A DNA stretch of 64,000 nt from Paucibacter sp. Y2R2-4 (GTDB lineage Bacteria; Pseudomonadota; Gammaproteobacteria; Burkholderiales; Burkholderiaceae_C): the NCBI RefSeq assembly GCF_025717535.1, contig NZ_JAJIRO010000002.1:806001-870000 (forward strand). Direction: 5' to 3'. Below, one piece after another: positions 8,666 through 19,399 of this stretch (its first letter is position 1; each line of letters begins with the position of its first letter). Made by a program: the position numbers and the translations under genes. The notes under the pieces were generated by a model that did not search any database, had not been told where the DNA came from, and saw nothing but the letters and a program-made list of their open reading frames with translations.

Positions 8666-9981
8666 GCAGCATGACCCCTCAGGAGATCGTCTCCGAACTG
8701 GATCAGCACATCGTGGGCCAGAACGCCGCCAAGCGCGCCGTGGCCATTGCCATGCGCAACCGCTGGCGGCGCCAGCAGGTGGATGACAAGCTGCGCGCCG
8801 AGATCACGCCGAAAAACATCTTGATGATTGGCCCCACCGGCGTCGGCAAGACCGAGATCGCACGCCGCCTGGCCCGCCTGGCCGGCGCGCCCTTCATCAA
8901 GGTGGAAGCGACCAAGTTCACCGAGGTTGGCTATGTCGGCAAAGATGTGGATGCCATCATCCGCGACCTGATCGACGTGGCCGTCAAGCAAGAGCGCGAG
9001 CTGCAGATGAAGCGCCAGCGCTTGCGCGCCGAAGACGCCGCCGAAGACCGGGTGCTGGACATCCTGGTGCCCGGCAGTGATGCTGAAAACACCGCCCGCC
9101 AGATCATGCGCAAGCGCCTGCGCGAAGGCAGCATGAACGACAAGGAGATCGAACTCGATCTGCTCGATGCCAAACCCAGCATGGAGATCCTCACACCCAT
9201 GGGTCAGCCCGGCATGGAGGACATGGCCGAGCAGCTCAAGAGCATGTTCTCGCAGATCGGTGCGGGAAAAAAGAAAACCCGCAAACTCAGCATTGCCGAG
9301 GCCTTGAAGCATCTGGTGGAAGAAGAAGCCGCCAAGCTGCTCAATGAGGACGAGATCAAGGCGACCGCCCTGCAAGCGGCGCAAGAGATGGGCATCGTCT
9401 TCATTGATGAGATCGACAAGGTCTGCTCACGCTCCGGGCACATGGAAGGCGGCTCCGCTGAGGTGTCGCGTCAGGGCGTGCAACGTGATCTGCTGCCCCT
9501 GGTCGAGGGCACCACGGTCAACACCAAATACGGCATGGTCAAGACCGACCATATGCTCTTCATCGCCTCGGGCGCCTTCCACCTGGCCAAACCCAGCGAT
9601 TTGATCCCTGAGTTGCAGGGTCGCTTCCCGATTCGGGTGGAGTTGAGTTCGCTGTCTGTCGATGACTTCGAGGCCATCCTCACCAGCACCCATGCCAGCC
9701 TGGTCAAGCAGTACCAAGCCCTGCTCGCCACCGAAGGCGTGACGCTGGAGTTCAGCGCCGACGGCATCCGCCGCATGGCCGAAATCGCCTTCGAGGTGAA
9801 TGAGCGCACCGAAAACATCGGCGCGCGCCGCCTCGCCACGGTGATGGAGCGCCTGCTCGACGAGATCAGCTTCGATGCGCCCAAGCTGCAAGGCCAGACC
9901 ATCACGCTGAGCGCCAGCGAGGTCAACGCCAAGCTGGGCGAATTGGCCAAGAACGAAGACCTGTCGCGCTTTATTCTCTGA
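8662..9981 (+). CDS. hslU: ATP-dependent protease ATPase subunit HslU
   Basis: AAA+ unfoldase that feeds substrates to HslV. 439 residues with Walker A GPTGVGKT (57-64), Walker B IVFIDEID (D249/E250), the I-domain insertion between them, and the C-terminal tail ending EDLSRFIL that docks into HslV. The ATG at 8662 overlaps the hslV stop; a second ATG at 8671 could also serve. The two genes form the classical heat-shock operon, although I could not pick out a convincing sigma-32 promoter upstream. Confidence 0.98.
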   Translation: MSSMTPQEIVSELDQHIVGQNAAKRAVAIAMRNRWRRQQVDDKLRAEITPKNILMIGPTGVGKTEIARRLARLAGAPFIKVEATKFTEVGYVGKDVDAIIRDLIDVAVKQERELQMKRQRLRAEDAAEDRVLDILVPGSDAENTARQIMRKRLREGSMNDKEIELDLLDAKPSMEILTPMGQPGMEDMAEQLKSMFSQIGAGKKKTRKLSIAEALKHLVEEEAAKLLNEDEIKATALQAAQEMGIVFIDEIDKVCSRSGHMEGGSAEVSRQGVQRDLLPLVEGTTVNTKYGMVKTDHMLFIASGAFHLAKPSDLIPELQGRFPIRVELSSLSVDDFEAILTSTHASLVKQYQALLATEGVTLEFSADGIRRMAEIAFEVNERTENIGARRLATVMERLLDEISFDAPKLQGQTITLSASEVNAKLGELAKNEDLSRFIL

Positions 9982-10089
9982 ACCTTGCTCTGACTGTTGC
10001 TCTGATTTTTCAGACGCAAGCGGTGGCTCCGTGCGATGCTTGACCCACATCAAGCATCGACGGGCCCTGCGGCCCTAGGCTAGCCACCC

Positions 10090-10875
10090 ATGCCACATCG
10101 TCTGACCACGCGCACCTGGGGATTGGCCCGCCCGCCGGCCATGAATGCCGCCGCCTTGCGGACCGAAAAGCGCTGGCGTTGGCCGGTGTTGATCGGCCTG
10201 CTCTGCACCATTCCGGCCTTCTACATCGAGCTGCTGGAAAACCTGCCCACGCCGCTGGCGGTGGCCATCTATCTGGGCGCGGCCGGCTTGATCGTGTTGT
10301 CGCTCGCCCTGGTAGCGCGTCAAGTCAGCCACCCCAAGCAGTATCTGCGCAGCAATGCGATGGATCTCTTGCTGGTCATTGGTTTGCTGGCCGCCGCCTT
10401 GCTCCCCCCCAGCTTGCACTCCGAGCTGGCCCTGGGCCTGCGCCTTTTTGTGGCCTTGCTGACCTTGGTACGCATGGTCTGGGCCATCAAGTTCTGGGTG
10501 ACCCGAGGCGGCTTGGGCTATTTGCTGGCCCTGGCCATGCTGGTGCTGTTTTTCTGCGGCGTCGGTTTTTGGGCGCTGGAGCCGCGCGTCAAGACCTTGG
10601 GCGACGGCCTTTGGTTGGCCTTCACGACCGCTGCGACGGTGGGTTATGGCGATATCGTGCCCACGACCTCGGCGGCCAAGATTTTCTCCGTCTTCGTGGT
10701 CTTGCTGGGCTATGCGGTGCTGTCCCTGGTGACGGCGGCCATCGCCTCATTCTGGGTTGAAAGCTCGGAGCGCCGCATGGAACAAGACATCCTGCGCGAT
10801 ATGCATGCGCAGCTGCGCAAGGTGCATGAAGAGCTGGCCGAGTTGAAAAGCCAGCTGAAGTCAGACCGCGACTGA
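10090..10875 (+). CDS. Six-helix potassium channel protein
   Basis: Inner-membrane ion channel of the voltage-gated K+ channel superfamily. 261 residues contain about six hydrophobic helices, a pore loop with the potassium selectivity filter TVGYGD (183-188, followed by IVPTT), and a short C-terminal coiled coil (ERRMEQDILRDMHAQLRKVHEEL) likely to help tetramerise. The fourth helix region (LRLFVALLTLVRMVWAIKFW) carries only a few basic residues, so voltage sensing may be weak. There is no RCK/TrkA-N regulatory domain. Start ATG 10090; ATG 10141 is an alternative. It converges with coaX, ending 7 bp away. Confidence 0.9.
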   Translation: MPHRLTTRTWGLARPPAMNAAALRTEKRWRWPVLIGLLCTIPAFYIELLENLPTPLAVAIYLGAAGLIVLSLALVARQVSHPKQYLRSNAMDLLLVIGLLAAALLPPSLHSELALGLRLFVALLTLVRMVWAIKFWVTRGGLGYLLALAMLVLFFCGVGFWALEPRVKTLGDGLWLAFTTAATVGYGDIVPTTSAAKIFSVFVVLLGYAVLSLVTAAIASFWVESSERRMEQDILRDMHAQLRKVHEELAELKSQLKSDRD

Positions 10876-10882
10876 CTGAGGC

Positions 10883-11668
10883 CTAGAGCGCCAGTCGGTG
10901 CGACTGCAAGGCCAGAATGCCGTCAAAGATCAAGGAATCGAGCAGCTCATGCTCGATCTCCAGCGTGGGCGCCACTTTCCAACCAGCGCCGCCGGTCATC
11001 AGCGTCAGCGGCACTTCTTGCGAGCGTTTGCTCAAATGCCGGTGCATGCGCTCGATGGCCCCCGTGATGGCAAAGGTACCGCCGCTGGTCAGGGCGTCCG
11101 AGGTGTTGGTCGGGAATTCGCTGACTTCGCCGGTGGGCACGCGCAGACCCGCCGTGCCGCCCTCCAAGGCACGCAACATGATGCCGTGGCCGGGCATGAT
11201 CATGCCGCCCAAGAACTTGCCTTCGGCGTCCAAGGCGTCCACCGTCACCGCTGTGCCAATCATCACCACCAGGGCTGCGCGCGGCTTGTCGTAGACCCCC
11301 GCCTTGCAGCGCGCCATCACATGAGAACGCGCACCGACCAGGGCCACAAAGCGATCCGCGCCCAGTCGGCCGGGATGGTCATAGCCATTGGTGACGCCGC
11401 CCGCATGGCTGCTCGACACCACCCAACGCGCCTCCACATCCCAAAGCTCTAACTGTTCCTCCACACGGCGGCGCACCGCATCGCCAGCCACATTGCAGCC
11501 CAAAACGCTGTGCGGCTCGGGCAGATGCCGCCAGTCGCCATCGGCCAGCTGATCAATGGTCTCCAGAAACACCGCCCCATGGGCCAAGAGCACCGCACCG
11601 GGTTGCGGAGAAGCGTAGAGCGCCCATTTGAGGCGGGTGTTACCGATGTCGATGGCCAGAAAGCTCAT
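10883..11668 (-). CDS. coaX: Type III pantothenate kinase
   Basis: Catalyses the first step of coenzyme A synthesis, ATP-dependent phosphorylation of pantothenate. CoaX enzymes are feedback-resistant and need a monovalent cation. 261 residues; the ASKHA phosphate-1 motif DIGNTRLKW starts at residue 7, [14 protein letters not shown] contains the conserved pantothenate-site GxDR-type segment, and [13 protein letters not shown] is the phosphate-2 region. ATG 11668. In Burkholderiales it often follows birA; here no birA is adjacent. The K+ channel next door may be coincidental. Confidence 0.95.
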   Translation of the reverse strand: MSFLAIDIGNTRLKWALYASPQPGAVLLAHGAVFLETIDQLADGDWRHLPEPHSVLGCNVAGDAVRRRVEEQLELWDVEARWVVSSSHAGGVTNGYDHPGRLGADRFVALVGARSHVMARCKAGVYDKPRAALVVMIGTAVTVDALDAEGKFLGGMIMPGHGIMLRALEGGTAGLRVPTGEVSEFPTNTSDALTSGGTFAITGAIERMHRHLSKRSQEVPLTLMTGGAGWKVAPTLEIEHELLDSLIFDGILALQSHRLAL

Positions 11669-11866
11669 GAAATCAAGGAGAAGCTGTCAACTATTGCCAG
11701 CCTAACAGTTCTTTTGCAGTGAATCGGGGCTCAGGCTCGCTTTCAAAGCGACGATATTGCTCAACGGGAGTCAAACAGATCCGTCGGGCCTAGACCTGCT
11801 CAGCAGGCGCGGCGACAAGTGGCACAGCTGATGCCGCAATACCGACCTTTGGGACAGTTCTGCACC

Positions 11867-13570
11867 ATGAAGTCACTTTCCATTTCGGCCCGCTTGTGGA
11901 TGCCGGTGATCGTCTTGGCCATTTTTGTGGTGTTGATGACCACCGTGGCCTCCAGCCGCACCCAAGGCCTGATCGCCAAGGCCCAAGCCGCTCAACATGA
12001 GCAACAGCACAAGATCGAGATGGCCTTGCGCTGGCGCGGTCTGGTCGAGACCCAGGGCGCGCGTCTGGCCGCCGCCGGCGAGGCCGGCTTGCCCGAAGCT
12101 GCCAAGGCCGAGGCCCAAGCCAATGCGAGCGAAAGCGCCGATCTGCAAAAGCAGCTGGAAGCCCTCAGCACCGACAGCGAAGAAAAGTCCCTGCTCGACA
12201 AGATCAAGCGCGCCCATGAGGACTACAGCGCCGGCAAGAGCAGCGCGCAGCTCAAGACCTATTTGGACGCGCAGCAAGTCTTCATCAAGCTGCAACTGGA
12301 CAAATCTGACCGCCTGCGCGAGGCCGCCGGCGCCGAGCGCATGCGTACCGTTTGGATGGTGGCCTTGGTGATGGGCTTGATTGTGCTGGGCCTGGCCGTA
12401 GCCACGCGCTTCTTGGTCAAAGCCATCAGCCAGCCCTTGCACCTGCTGGCCCAACAGGCCGAGCGCATCGGCAGCGGCGACTTCAGCAGCCCGATCGCGC
12501 ATGACCGCCAGGACGAGATTGGCGCCATGCAAGCGGCCCTGGGCGCCATGCAAGACGCGCTCAACCGCGTGGTCGGCGAAGTGCGCCGCAGCGCCGACAG
12601 CATCCAAACAGCCAGTACCGAAATCGCTTCCGGCAACTTGGATCTGAGCCAGCGCACCGAGCAAACCGCCAGCAATCTTCAGCAGGCCGCCAGCGCCATT
12701 GGTCAGCTGACCGGCGCAGTGCATCAGAGTGCCGACAGCGCCAGCACCGCGAATCAACTCGCCAGCACCGCCGCCCAAGTGGCCCAGCGCGGCGGCCAAG
12801 TGGTCGGCCAGGTGGTCGCCACCATGGAAGAGATCAACAGCAGCTCCAAGCGCATCAACGACATCATTGGCGTGATCGACGGCATCGCCTTCCAGACCAA
12901 TATCCTGGCCTTGAATGCCGCTGTGGAAGCTGCGCGAGCAGGCGAGCAAGGCCGCGGCTTTGCCGTGGTGGCCAGCGAGGTGCGCTCACTGGCGCAACGC
13001 TCGGCTGAGGCCGCCAAAGAAATCAAGGCGCTGATCGGCGTCAGCGTGGACAAGGTCGAGGCCGGCACCCGCCTGGTGCAAGACGCCGGCAGCACCATGG
13101 ACGAGATCGTCGCCAGTGTTGGCAAGGTGACCGACATCATTGGCGAAATCCGCGCCAGCACCGTTGAGCAAAGCTCGGGCATCAGCAGCGTCAATGGCTC
13201 GGTCGGTCAACTCGACCAGATGACCCAGCAAAACGCCGCTCTGGTGGAAGAGAGCGCAGCAGCGGCCGAGTCGCTGCGCGATCAAGCCAGCAAGCTGGCC
13301 GGCCTGGTCAGTGAGTTCAAGCTGCAAGGGGCGAGCTACGCCGGCCCGGCAGGGAGCAATAGCTACAAGCGGCCTGCCGCAGCCCCTGAGAAAAAGGGGC
13401 ACGCGTCGGCCCTCAAGCCCGCGCCCAAAGCCGCGCAGCCGAACGACGCTCAGTCAGCGCCTGTCGCCAAAGCAAAGATCCCAGCGCAAGCCCCTGTCCG
13501 CGCGCGCAGCCCGAAGCCCAGCGCGGCAAGCGAAACGGCTGGCAATGATGGGGACTGGGAAACCTTCTGA
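11867..13570 (+). CDS. Methyl-accepting chemotaxis protein with CheR/CheB docking pentapeptide
   Basis: Transmembrane chemoreceptor of 567 residues. TM1 (about 11-29) and TM2 (about 161-184) flank a small four-helix-bundle-type periplasmic domain of about 130 residues. A HAMP domain follows, then a cytoplasmic signalling coiled coil with the invariant tip [20 protein letters not shown]. The extreme C-terminus is a Pro/Ala/Lys-rich linker ending DWETF, matching the xWxxF pentapeptide that tethers CheR and CheB in high-abundance receptors such as Tar and Tsr (NWETF). ATG 11867 is chosen because [13 protein letters not shown] is the expected cytosolic N-terminus; upstream in-frame codons to 11819 add a non-family stretch. 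Ligand unknown. Confidence 0.95.
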   Translation: MKSLSISARLWMPVIVLAIFVVLMTTVASSRTQGLIAKAQAAQHEQQHKIEMALRWRGLVETQGARLAAAGEAGLPEAAKAEAQANASESADLQKQLEALSTDSEEKSLLDKIKRAHEDYSAGKSSAQLKTYLDAQQVFIKLQLDKSDRLREAAGAERMRTVWMVALVMGLIVLGLAVATRFLVKAISQPLHLLAQQAERIGSGDFSSPIAHDRQDEIGAMQAALGAMQDALNRVVGEVRRSADSIQTASTEIASGNLDLSQRTEQTASNLQQAASAIGQLTGAVHQSADSASTANQLASTAAQVAQRGGQVVGQVVATMEEINSSSKRINDIIGVIDGIAFQTNILALNAAVEAARAGEQGRGFAVVASEVRSLAQRSAEAAKEIKALIGVSVDKVEAGTRLVQDAGSTMDEIVASVGKVTDIIGEIRASTVEQSSGISSVNGSVGQLDQMTQQNAALVEESAAAAESLRDQASKLAGLVSEFKLQGASYAGPAGSNSYKRPAAAPEKKGHASALKPAPKAAQPNDAQSAPVAKAKIPAQAPVRARSPKPSAASETAGNDGDWETF

Positions 13571-13644
13571 CCTTCTGATGTCCGGCGCCAGCCGACAAGA
13601 ATGAGCACAGCAGCCTCAACGCTGCCGTGTTTTGAATCGGCAAA

Positions 13645-13664
13645 TGACGTTTACGTAAACGTCA
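13645..13664. promoter_or_regulatory. Perfect 20-bp palindrome upstream of icmF, probable operator
   Basis: TGACGTTTACGTAAACGTCA is a perfect inverted repeat centred about 83 bp before the icmF ATG. The TTTACGTAAA core resembles operators described for MerR-family LiuR-type regulators of branched-chain amino acid and acyl-CoA catabolism, which would suit an isobutyryl-CoA mutase gene. The regulator gene is not in the window. Confidence 0.6.
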
Positions 13665-13737
13665 ATCAAGCTCTAGAATCAGCGAAGTTTTGCTGATACA
13701 AAAGGCACCCACCCTGGGCTGCCGCTGGAGACCTTCG

Positions 13738-16700
13738 ATGACCGACTTGTCCGCCGAATCCAAAGCCCTGGCCAATTACCGCCCCAGCAACAAGGTGCGC
13801 TTCGTGACGGCCGCCAGCCTCTTCGACGGCCACGATGCGGCCATCAACATCATGCGTCGCATCCTGCAAGGCATGGGCGCCGAGGTGATCCACCTGGGCC
13901 ACAACCGCTCGGTCGACGAGGTGGTCACCGCGGCCCTGCAAGAGGACGCGCAAGGCATCGCCATCAGCTCCTACCAGGGCGGCCATGTCGAGTACTTCAA
14001 ATACATGGTCGAGTTGCTCAAGCAACGCGGCGGAGAACACATCCAGGTCTTCGGCGGCGGCGGCGGCGTGATCGTGCCGGCCGAGATCCGCGATCTGGCA
14101 GAACATGGCGTGCGCATCTTCAGCCCCGAAGACGGCCAGCGCATGGGCCTGCAAGGCATGATCGGCGAGATGGTGATGAAGGCCGACCAGGACTTCAGCG
14201 TCTACGCGCCCACCGCATTGACTGCCTTGCAAGGCCATAGCGAAGGCGCCTGGCGCGCCCTGGCCCAGCTGATCACCGCACTCGAAAACGACAAGGCCGA
14301 CGCGAATTTGGTGGCCGAGTTGCAAGCAGCGGCCAAGACCATCAAGGTGCCCGTGCTGGGCATCACCGGCACCGGCGGCGCCGGCAAGTCCAGCCTGACC
14401 GACGAGCTGATTCGCCGCCTGCGCTTGGACCAAAACGACGCCCTGCGCGTGGCCGTCATCTCCATCGACCCCTCGCGCCGCAAGAGCGGCGGTGCCCTGC
14501 TCGGCGATCGCATTCGCATGAACGCGATTGGCCCCTGGAGCCTTGGCGCCCGCGTTTTCATGCGCAGCCTCGCCACCCGTGACTTCGGCAGCGAAATCTC
14601 CCCGGCCCTGCCCGACGCGATCGCAGCCGCCAAAGTGGCGGGCTTCGATTTGATCGTGGTCGAGACCTCCGGCATCGGTCAGGGCGATGCGGCCATCGTG
14701 CCGCATGTGGATGTGCCCATGTATGTGATGACGCCCGAGTTCGGCGCCGCCAGCCAGCTCGAGAAGATCGATATGCTGGACTTTGCCGAGTTCGTGGCCA
14801 TCAACAAATTCGACCGCAAGGGTGCGCTGGACGCGATCCGCGATGTCGCCAAGCAGGTGCAGCGCAACAAGGAAGCCTGGACCACGTCGCCGGACCAGAT
14901 GCCCGTCTTCGGCACCATGGCCAGCCGCTTCAACGACGACGGTGTCACCGCGCTCTACCAGGCGCTGAAACCGCGCCTGGCCGAATTGGGCCTGCAGTTC
15001 CAAGAAGGCCGCCTGCCCCTGGTCAACACCCGCCACAGCACCCACCAGACCCCGGTGGTGCCCGCTGCGCGTGTGCGTTATCTGGCCGAGATCGCTGACA
15101 CGGTGCGCGGCTACAAAAAGCGCGCTCGCCAGCAGGCCACGCTGGCCCGTGAGATTCAACAGCTCTGGGGCAGCTCACGCATGCTGCTGGAAGCTAACCC
15201 CGATAAGCATCGGGCACGCGAAGCCTTGTCTGAGCTCGCCAAGCTGCGCGAGGACCAGATGGAGGCCGGCGCCCGCCACCTGCTCAAGCAGTGGCCCGAT
15301 ATGCAAAAGGCCTATGCCGGTGACGAGTATGTGGTGAAGATCCGCGACAAGGAGATCCGCACCAACCTCGTCCACACCAGCTTGTCGGGCACCAAGGTCC
15401 GCAAGGTCGTGCTGCCGCACTACGAGTGCCATGGCGAGCTGCTGAAGTGGCTGCTGCTGGAGAACGTGCCGGGCAGCTTCCCTTACACCGCCGGCGTGTT
15501 TGCCTTCAAGCGCGAGGGCGAGGACCCAACCCGCATGTTCGCGGGCGAAGGCGATGCCTTCCGCACGAATCGCCGCTTCAAGCTGGTGTCCGAGGGCATG
15601 CCGGCCAAGCGACTGTCCACCGCCTTTGACTCGGTCACGCTCTACGGCGCCGACCCGGCACCACGCCCGGATATCTACGGCAAGGTCGGCAACTCCGGCG
15701 TGTCGATTGCCACGCTGGACGATATGAAGGTGCTGTACGACGGCTTCGACCTGTGCAGCCCGACGACCTCCGTCTCGATGACCATCAACGGCCCAGCGCC
15801 GACGATTCTGGCCATGTTCATGAACACGGCCATCGACCAGAACATCGCCAAGTTCAAGGCCGACAACGGCCGCGACCCGACGTTTGATGAAGCCGCCAAG
15901 ATCAAGGACTGGGTGCTGGCCAATGTGCGCGGCACGGTGCAGGCCGACATCCTGAAGGAAGACCAGGGCCAGAACACCTGCATCTTCTCGACCGAGTTCT
16001 CGCTCAAGGTGATGGGCGACATCGCCGAGTATTTCGTGCACCACAATGTGCGCAATTTCTACTCCGTCTCGATCAGCGGTTATCACATTGCCGAGGCAGG
16101 CGCGAATCCGATCAGCCAGCTGGCACTCACGCTCTCCAACGGCTTCACCTTTGTGGAAGCCTATCTGGCGCGCGGCATGCACATCGATGACTTCGCGCCG
16201 AATCTGAGCTTCTTCTTCTCTAACGGCATGGACCCCGAGTACACCGTGCTCGGCCGCGTGGCCCGCCGCATCTGGGCCGTGGCCATGCGCGACAAATACG
16301 GCGCCAACGAACGCAGCCAGAAGCTGAAGTACCACATCCAGACTTCGGGCCGCTCCCTGCACGCGCAGGAGATCCAGTTCAACGACATACGCACCACGCT
16401 GCAGGCCCTGATCGCCATCTACGACAACTGCAACAGCCTGCACACCAACGCGTTTGACGAGGCCATCACCACGCCGACCGAAGAGTCGGTGCGCCGCGCC
16501 ATGGCCATCCAGCTGATCATCAACCGCGAGTGGGGCCTGGCCAAGAATGAGAACCCCAGCCAAGGCGCCTTCATCATCGAAGAGCTGACCGAGCTGTTGG
16601 AAGAAGCGGTGCTTGCTGAGTTCGAGAAGATCGCCGAGCGCGGCGGCGTGCTGGGCGCCATGGAAACCGGCTACCAGCGCAGCAAGATCCAGGAAGAGAG

Positions 16701-17028
16701 CATGCATTACGAGATGCTCAAACACACCGGTGAGTACCCCATCATCGGCGTCAACACCTTCCGCAATCCGCATGGCGACCAGGTGATGGAGAGCATCGAG
16801 CTGGCCCGCTCCACCGACGAAGAAAAGCAAAGCCAGCTGCACCGCCTGCGCGACTTCCACGCCAGCCATGCGGCCGACAGCGCCACTCAGTTGCAGCGCC
16901 TGCAGCAGGCCGTCATCGACAACAAGAATGTCTTTGAGGTGCTGATGGACGCGGTGCGCGTCTGCTCCTTGGGCCAAATCACCTCGGCGCTCTTCGAAGT
17001 GGGTGGCCAGTACCGGCGCAGCATGTAA
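13738..17028 (+). CDS. icmF: Fused isobutyryl-CoA mutase IcmF
   Basis: Adenosylcobalamin-dependent mutase that interconverts isobutyryl-CoA and n-butyryl-CoA (with side activities on isovaleryl/pivalyl-CoA in characterised members), fused to its own G-protein chaperone. 1096 residues in the IcmF order: B12-binding domain (about 15-145) with the DxH motif at D30-G-H32 and [18 protein letters not shown]; MeaI-type GTPase (about 200-415) with P-loop GTGGAGKSS (211-219) and NKFDRKG; then a linker and the acyl-CoA mutase TIM barrel (about 550-1096) with [20 protein letters not shown] and [18 protein letters not shown]. Length agrees with known IcmF (about 1090). ATG 13738 is chosen over upstream in-frame codons because the family begins MTDLSAESK-like. 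It stands alone, with an operator-like palindrome upstream and a terminator downstream. Confidence 0.97.
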   Translation: MTDLSAESKALANYRPSNKVRFVTAASLFDGHDAAINIMRRILQGMGAEVIHLGHNRSVDEVVTAALQEDAQGIAISSYQGGHVEYFKYMVELLKQRGGEHIQVFGGGGGVIVPAEIRDLAEHGVRIFSPEDGQRMGLQGMIGEMVMKADQDFSVYAPTALTALQGHSEGAWRALAQLITALENDKADANLVAELQAAAKTIKVPVLGITGTGGAGKSSLTDELIRRLRLDQNDALRVAVISIDPSRRKSGGALLGDRIRMNAIGPWSLGARVFMRSLATRDFGSEISPALPDAIAAAKVAGFDLIVVETSGIGQGDAAIVPHVDVPMYVMTPEFGAASQLEKIDMLDFAEFVAINKFDRKGALDAIRDVAKQVQRNKEAWTTSPDQMPVFGTMASRFNDDGVTALYQALKPRLAELGLQFQEGRLPLVNTRHSTHQTPVVPAARVRYLAEIADTVRGYKKRARQQATLAREIQQLWGSSRMLLEANPDKHRAREALSELAKLREDQMEAGARHLLKQWPDMQKAYAGDEYVVKIRDKEIRTNLVHTSLSGTKVRKVVLPHYECHGELLKWLLLENVPGSFPYTAGVFAFKREGEDPTRMFAGEGDAFRTNRRFKLVSEGMPAKRLSTAFDSVTLYGADPAPRPDIYGKVGNSGVSIATLDDMKVLYDGFDLCSPTTSVSMTINGPAPTILAMFMNTAIDQNIAKFKADNGRDPTFDEAAKIKDWVLANVRGTVQADILKEDQGQNTCIFSTEFSLKVMGDIAEYFVHHNVRNFYSVSISGYHIAEAGANPISQLALTLSNGFTFVEAYLARGMHIDDFAPNLSFFFSNGMDPEYTVLGRVARRIWAVAMRDKYGANERSQKLKYHIQTSGRSLHAQEIQFNDIRTTLQALIAIYDNCNSLHTNAFDEAITTPTEESVRRAMAIQLIINREWGLAKNENPSQGAFIIEELTELLEEAVLAEFEKIAERGGVLGAMETGYQRSKIQEESMHYEMLKHTGEYPIIGVNTFRNPHGDQVMESIELARSTDEEKQSQLHRLRDFHASHAADSATQLQRLQQAVIDNKNVFEVLMDAVRVCSLGQITSALFEVGGQYRRSM

Positions 17029-17045
17029 GCGCTGAGGCGGGCCCG

Positions 17046-17076
17046 CGTCGCCCCGTCGCCCCGTCGCCCCGTCGCC
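17046..17076. repeat. Short tandem repeat, four units of CGTCGCCC
   Basis: Four head-to-tail copies of an 8-bp unit (the last missing one base) directly after icmF and before its terminator. Probably slippage-prone and non-coding. Confidence 0.75.
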
Positions 17077-17114
17077 GAGTTCAGCCCAGCTCAACTCAAA
17101 GTGCTCTGCGTCAT

Positions 17115-17144
17115 AAAAAAAGGCCTCCGCGTGAGGCCTTTTTT
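17115..17144. terminator. Bidirectional Rho-independent terminator between icmF and the binding-protein gene
   Basis: A7-GGCCTC / CGCGT loop / GAGGCC-T6: a six-bp GC-rich stem (extendable through the A/T pairs) with a T tract on the plus strand and, because of the A tract, another on the minus strand. The genes on either side converge here, so it would end both transcripts. Confidence 0.85.
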
Positions 17145-17170
17145 GCGAGCGCCAACGCCGGCCTAGGCGG

Positions 17171-18079
17171 TCAAGTACTCAGGCGTCCTGGCTCTTCCCA
17201 CAACTCGGGGCGGCGCAGCGGTGTGGCGGCCGGCAACAAGGGGTTGCGCAGCGCGAGCACATGGCGCTCATGCAAGTCCAGCCGTTTCGACTGCGTTCGC
17301 ATATGTTGGTTGAACAGCGCCAGCAAACTTCCGTCGCTCAAGGCTCGTTCCAAGCCGCGGCTGAGGTCTTCTGCCAAGCGCGGTTCGCGAGGACTGACGA
17401 AGAAGTAAAAAGCCGTCGGATAACGCAAGAGCAAGCCGGGTGCAATGACCAGATCATGTGAGGCGCCGAAACGCGCCAAGTCATCTTCGATCTCCAGCAC
17501 CGAACGCGGAAAGTAATCGGTACGCCCGCGCTCCAACATCGCAAACAAGCTGCTGTAAGAGCTGCCGGTGCCCACTTTCAGCCCATTGGCGCGCAGGATC
17601 TGCGTGTCAGGCCAGTCATGCATCTGGCCGGCGGTCATGGAAGCCAAGCCGTCCAGGCTGCGGATACCGGCAAAGCGCTGCTGATCGGCCCGTCGCACCA
17701 ACAAAAGGCGCCAACCCATCAAACCGCGGTCGAGCGGAAAACGCAGCGGCAGCAACTCTCGTTCGCGCACATCGCTGGTCATGCTCCAAAGTACATCGAC
17801 GGGGCCCTGGCCCGAACTCAGCTGCCGGATCGCCCGGCCCTGCCCGACCGGCTGCGGCACCGGCTGCAAGTGATAAGGCACTCCGCAATGCTCAAGCGCC
17901 AGCTTCAAAACCTCAATGCAGTAGCGGCGGAACGGGTCTTCCAGCCCACCGAACAAGGGGTAGCGGATTTGCCGCGACACGGCGGTCGACGCTGACGAAG
18001 CCACGGCCGGCGCCGCTGCCGAAGTCCAAGACAAGGCAGGTGGCAAAGTCAAGCGGAGCAAAAGCGAACGTCGATCCAT
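17171..18079 (-). CDS. Periplasmic amino-acid-type solute-binding protein (family 3-like)
   Basis: 302 residues with an N-terminal export signal (MDRRSLLLRLTLPPALSW, then an Ala/Ser-rich cleavage region near residue 28). The rest has the bilobed periplasmic-binding look: FRRYCIEVLKLALEHCG, a domain-closing segment and ...DYFPRSVLEIEDDLARF. Such orphan binding proteins without permease genes occur both as transporter components and as sensory proteins. No ABC genes are adjacent, so ligand and role are open. ATG 18079. It converges with icmF across the shared terminator. Confidence 0.7.
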   Translation of the reverse strand: MDRRSLLLRLTLPPALSWTSAAAPAVASSASTAVSRQIRYPLFGGLEDPFRRYCIEVLKLALEHCGVPYHLQPVPQPVGQGRAIRQLSSGQGPVDVLWSMTSDVRERELLPLRFPLDRGLMGWRLLLVRRADQQRFAGIRSLDGLASMTAGQMHDWPDTQILRANGLKVGTGSSYSSLFAMLERGRTDYFPRSVLEIEDDLARFGASHDLVIAPGLLLRYPTAFYFFVSPREPRLAEDLSRGLERALSDGSLLALFNQHMRTQSKRLDLHERHVLALRNPLLPAATPLRRPELWEEPGRLST

Positions 18080-18311
18080 CGGTGCACAGCTTGCAAAAGA
18101 AGGCGAGAAGTCGAGCAGAACCAGCGCGCATTGTGCGGTGGCCCTGTGTCACTGTCATCAGGGCAAATCAGCGCTCGGCCGCGAACTGCGCACCTGGCTG
18201 TGCAGGTAATAAGCACGCTACACGGGGGTCCATTGGCTTGTCTGCGCCCTCTAGACTGCCAATCAGAAAGAGTTGAGCTCAAGCTTGCTTCGCTACGATG
18301 AGGAGCCCGAA

Positions 18312-19106
18312 ATGTCACAAATTGGATTGAGGAGGCAGCAGCGCCGGTCGCTGTCCTTGGTGTCGCCGGTTTTTCTGTCCCTGCTCTTAAGCCTGATGGG
18401 CAAACCGGCTCTGGCCTTTGACATCCCGCCACCGCCACCGCCGCTCTACCAAGGGCTGATCTTTCCGCTGTTCCCTGGCTCCTCAGCCCTGCCCTTCTCC
18501 AGCAGTTCAACGCGCAACGCCTCTGGCGACAAGGCAGACAAGACCGTCAAGGCCGCTGCGCCGGTGTCGCCAAGTGGCACCGCCACCTCAACTCAGACCC
18601 CTGCGCTCGACCGCGCCAAGCTCCAAGCCCATGCTCGTGAATTGGCGAACTTTGCACCCTCAGCGCAGCGTGAAGCTGTGGCGCAGTCCTATCTGCAGTC
18701 TTTTGAGGGCTATCTACAGCTCGAGCGCAAACTGAGCCTGCCAGAGAACGATGTAGCCAACGGCTTGGCCGCCTTCATCGCTGGTAACTATATGGCGCTG
18801 AATCAAGTCGAGGTGCCGGACGCTCACTTTGCCCGTTTGGCAGGCCAGCTGCGCGAAGCCTTGCCCAAGAACCCGGGCTTCCAAACCATGACAGCCCAGG
18901 CCAAACGAAAGCTCTACGAGCAAGGTGCCATGCAAGGCATGTTCATGGCCCTGGCCCGCCTGGCCTTTTTGAAGCAGCCCCAAGCCGCAGCCGAGCAGAA
19001 CTATCGGGCCGCCGCACGCGCCGCTTTGGAAGCGGCGCTGCAACTGCCGGCAGAACAGGTTCGCATTGATGCGCAAGGCCTGCACCTGGGCACGCGCGCG
19101 CCCTGA
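18312..19106 (+). CDS. Secreted protein resembling the DUF6683 family
   Basis: 264 residues. Signal peptide (basic start, hydrophobic LVSPVFLSLLLSLMG, then KPALA/FDIP), a Pro-rich stretch PPPPPPLYQG, a Ser/Ala linker, and a helical C-terminal domain of about 160 residues with AQREAVAQSYLQSFEGYLQL and DVANGLAAFIAGNYMALNQVEV. This last pattern is as I recall DUF6683; function unknown. ATG 18312 is favoured by GAGGAG six bases upstream. No operon partner. Confidence 0.75.
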   Translation: MSQIGLRRQQRRSLSLVSPVFLSLLLSLMGKPALAFDIPPPPPPLYQGLIFPLFPGSSALPFSSSSTRNASGDKADKTVKAAAPVSPSGTATSTQTPALDRAKLQAHARELANFAPSAQREAVAQSYLQSFEGYLQLERKLSLPENDVANGLAAFIAGNYMALNQVEVPDAHFARLAGQLREALPKNPGFQTMTAQAKRKLYEQGAMQGMFMALARLAFLKQPQAAAEQNYRAAARAALEAALQLPAEQVRIDAQGLHLGTRAP

Positions 19107-19172
19107 GCTCGATCAGGTCGACAAGGCGAGGATGAAGCGCCGCTTGGCCAGCTGCTGCACGGTCTGCACTGA

Positions 19173-19280
19173 TGGCCCGCCGCGCAAGGCGGAGGCTTGC
19201 TGGGCTATTCCGCGCTGACACCTGCAGAAATTCGCCTGGCCGCCAAAAGCCTGCAAGCATTGAAGCACCGTCTTTCATAA
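19173..19280 (+). pseudogene. Possible remnant of a MocR/GabR-type (PLP-dependent) regulator C-terminus
   Basis: A 35-codon open stretch bounded by stops ends in LLGYSALTPAEIRLAAKSL... and TAA. This resembles the last helices of aminotransferase-domain MocR/GabR regulators (pattern LLLGYxxLsexxIxxgvxxL). No start codon or upstream domain is in frame, so if real it is a decayed fragment in the 19107-19399 gap. The similarity is short and from memory; it could be chance. Confidence 0.3.
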
Positions 19281-19399
19281 GCCCAACTATTGCTGATCTT
19301 GGCGCGCACGATGCGCGCGGCGTGCTGGCGTTCCCGCCGGGCTTGCGGTAAAACCGGCGCTGGCTTTGATTGTTTTCCCTCAAGTTCAAGGAGCAGACC

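Noticed and set aside
17046-17076. Regulatory meaning of the CGTCGCCC repeat
   Set aside because: Too short and simple, located after the stop codon; slippage is enough to explain it.
15175-17094. 639-codon minus-strand frame opposite icmF
   Set aside because: Antisense shadow of icmF.
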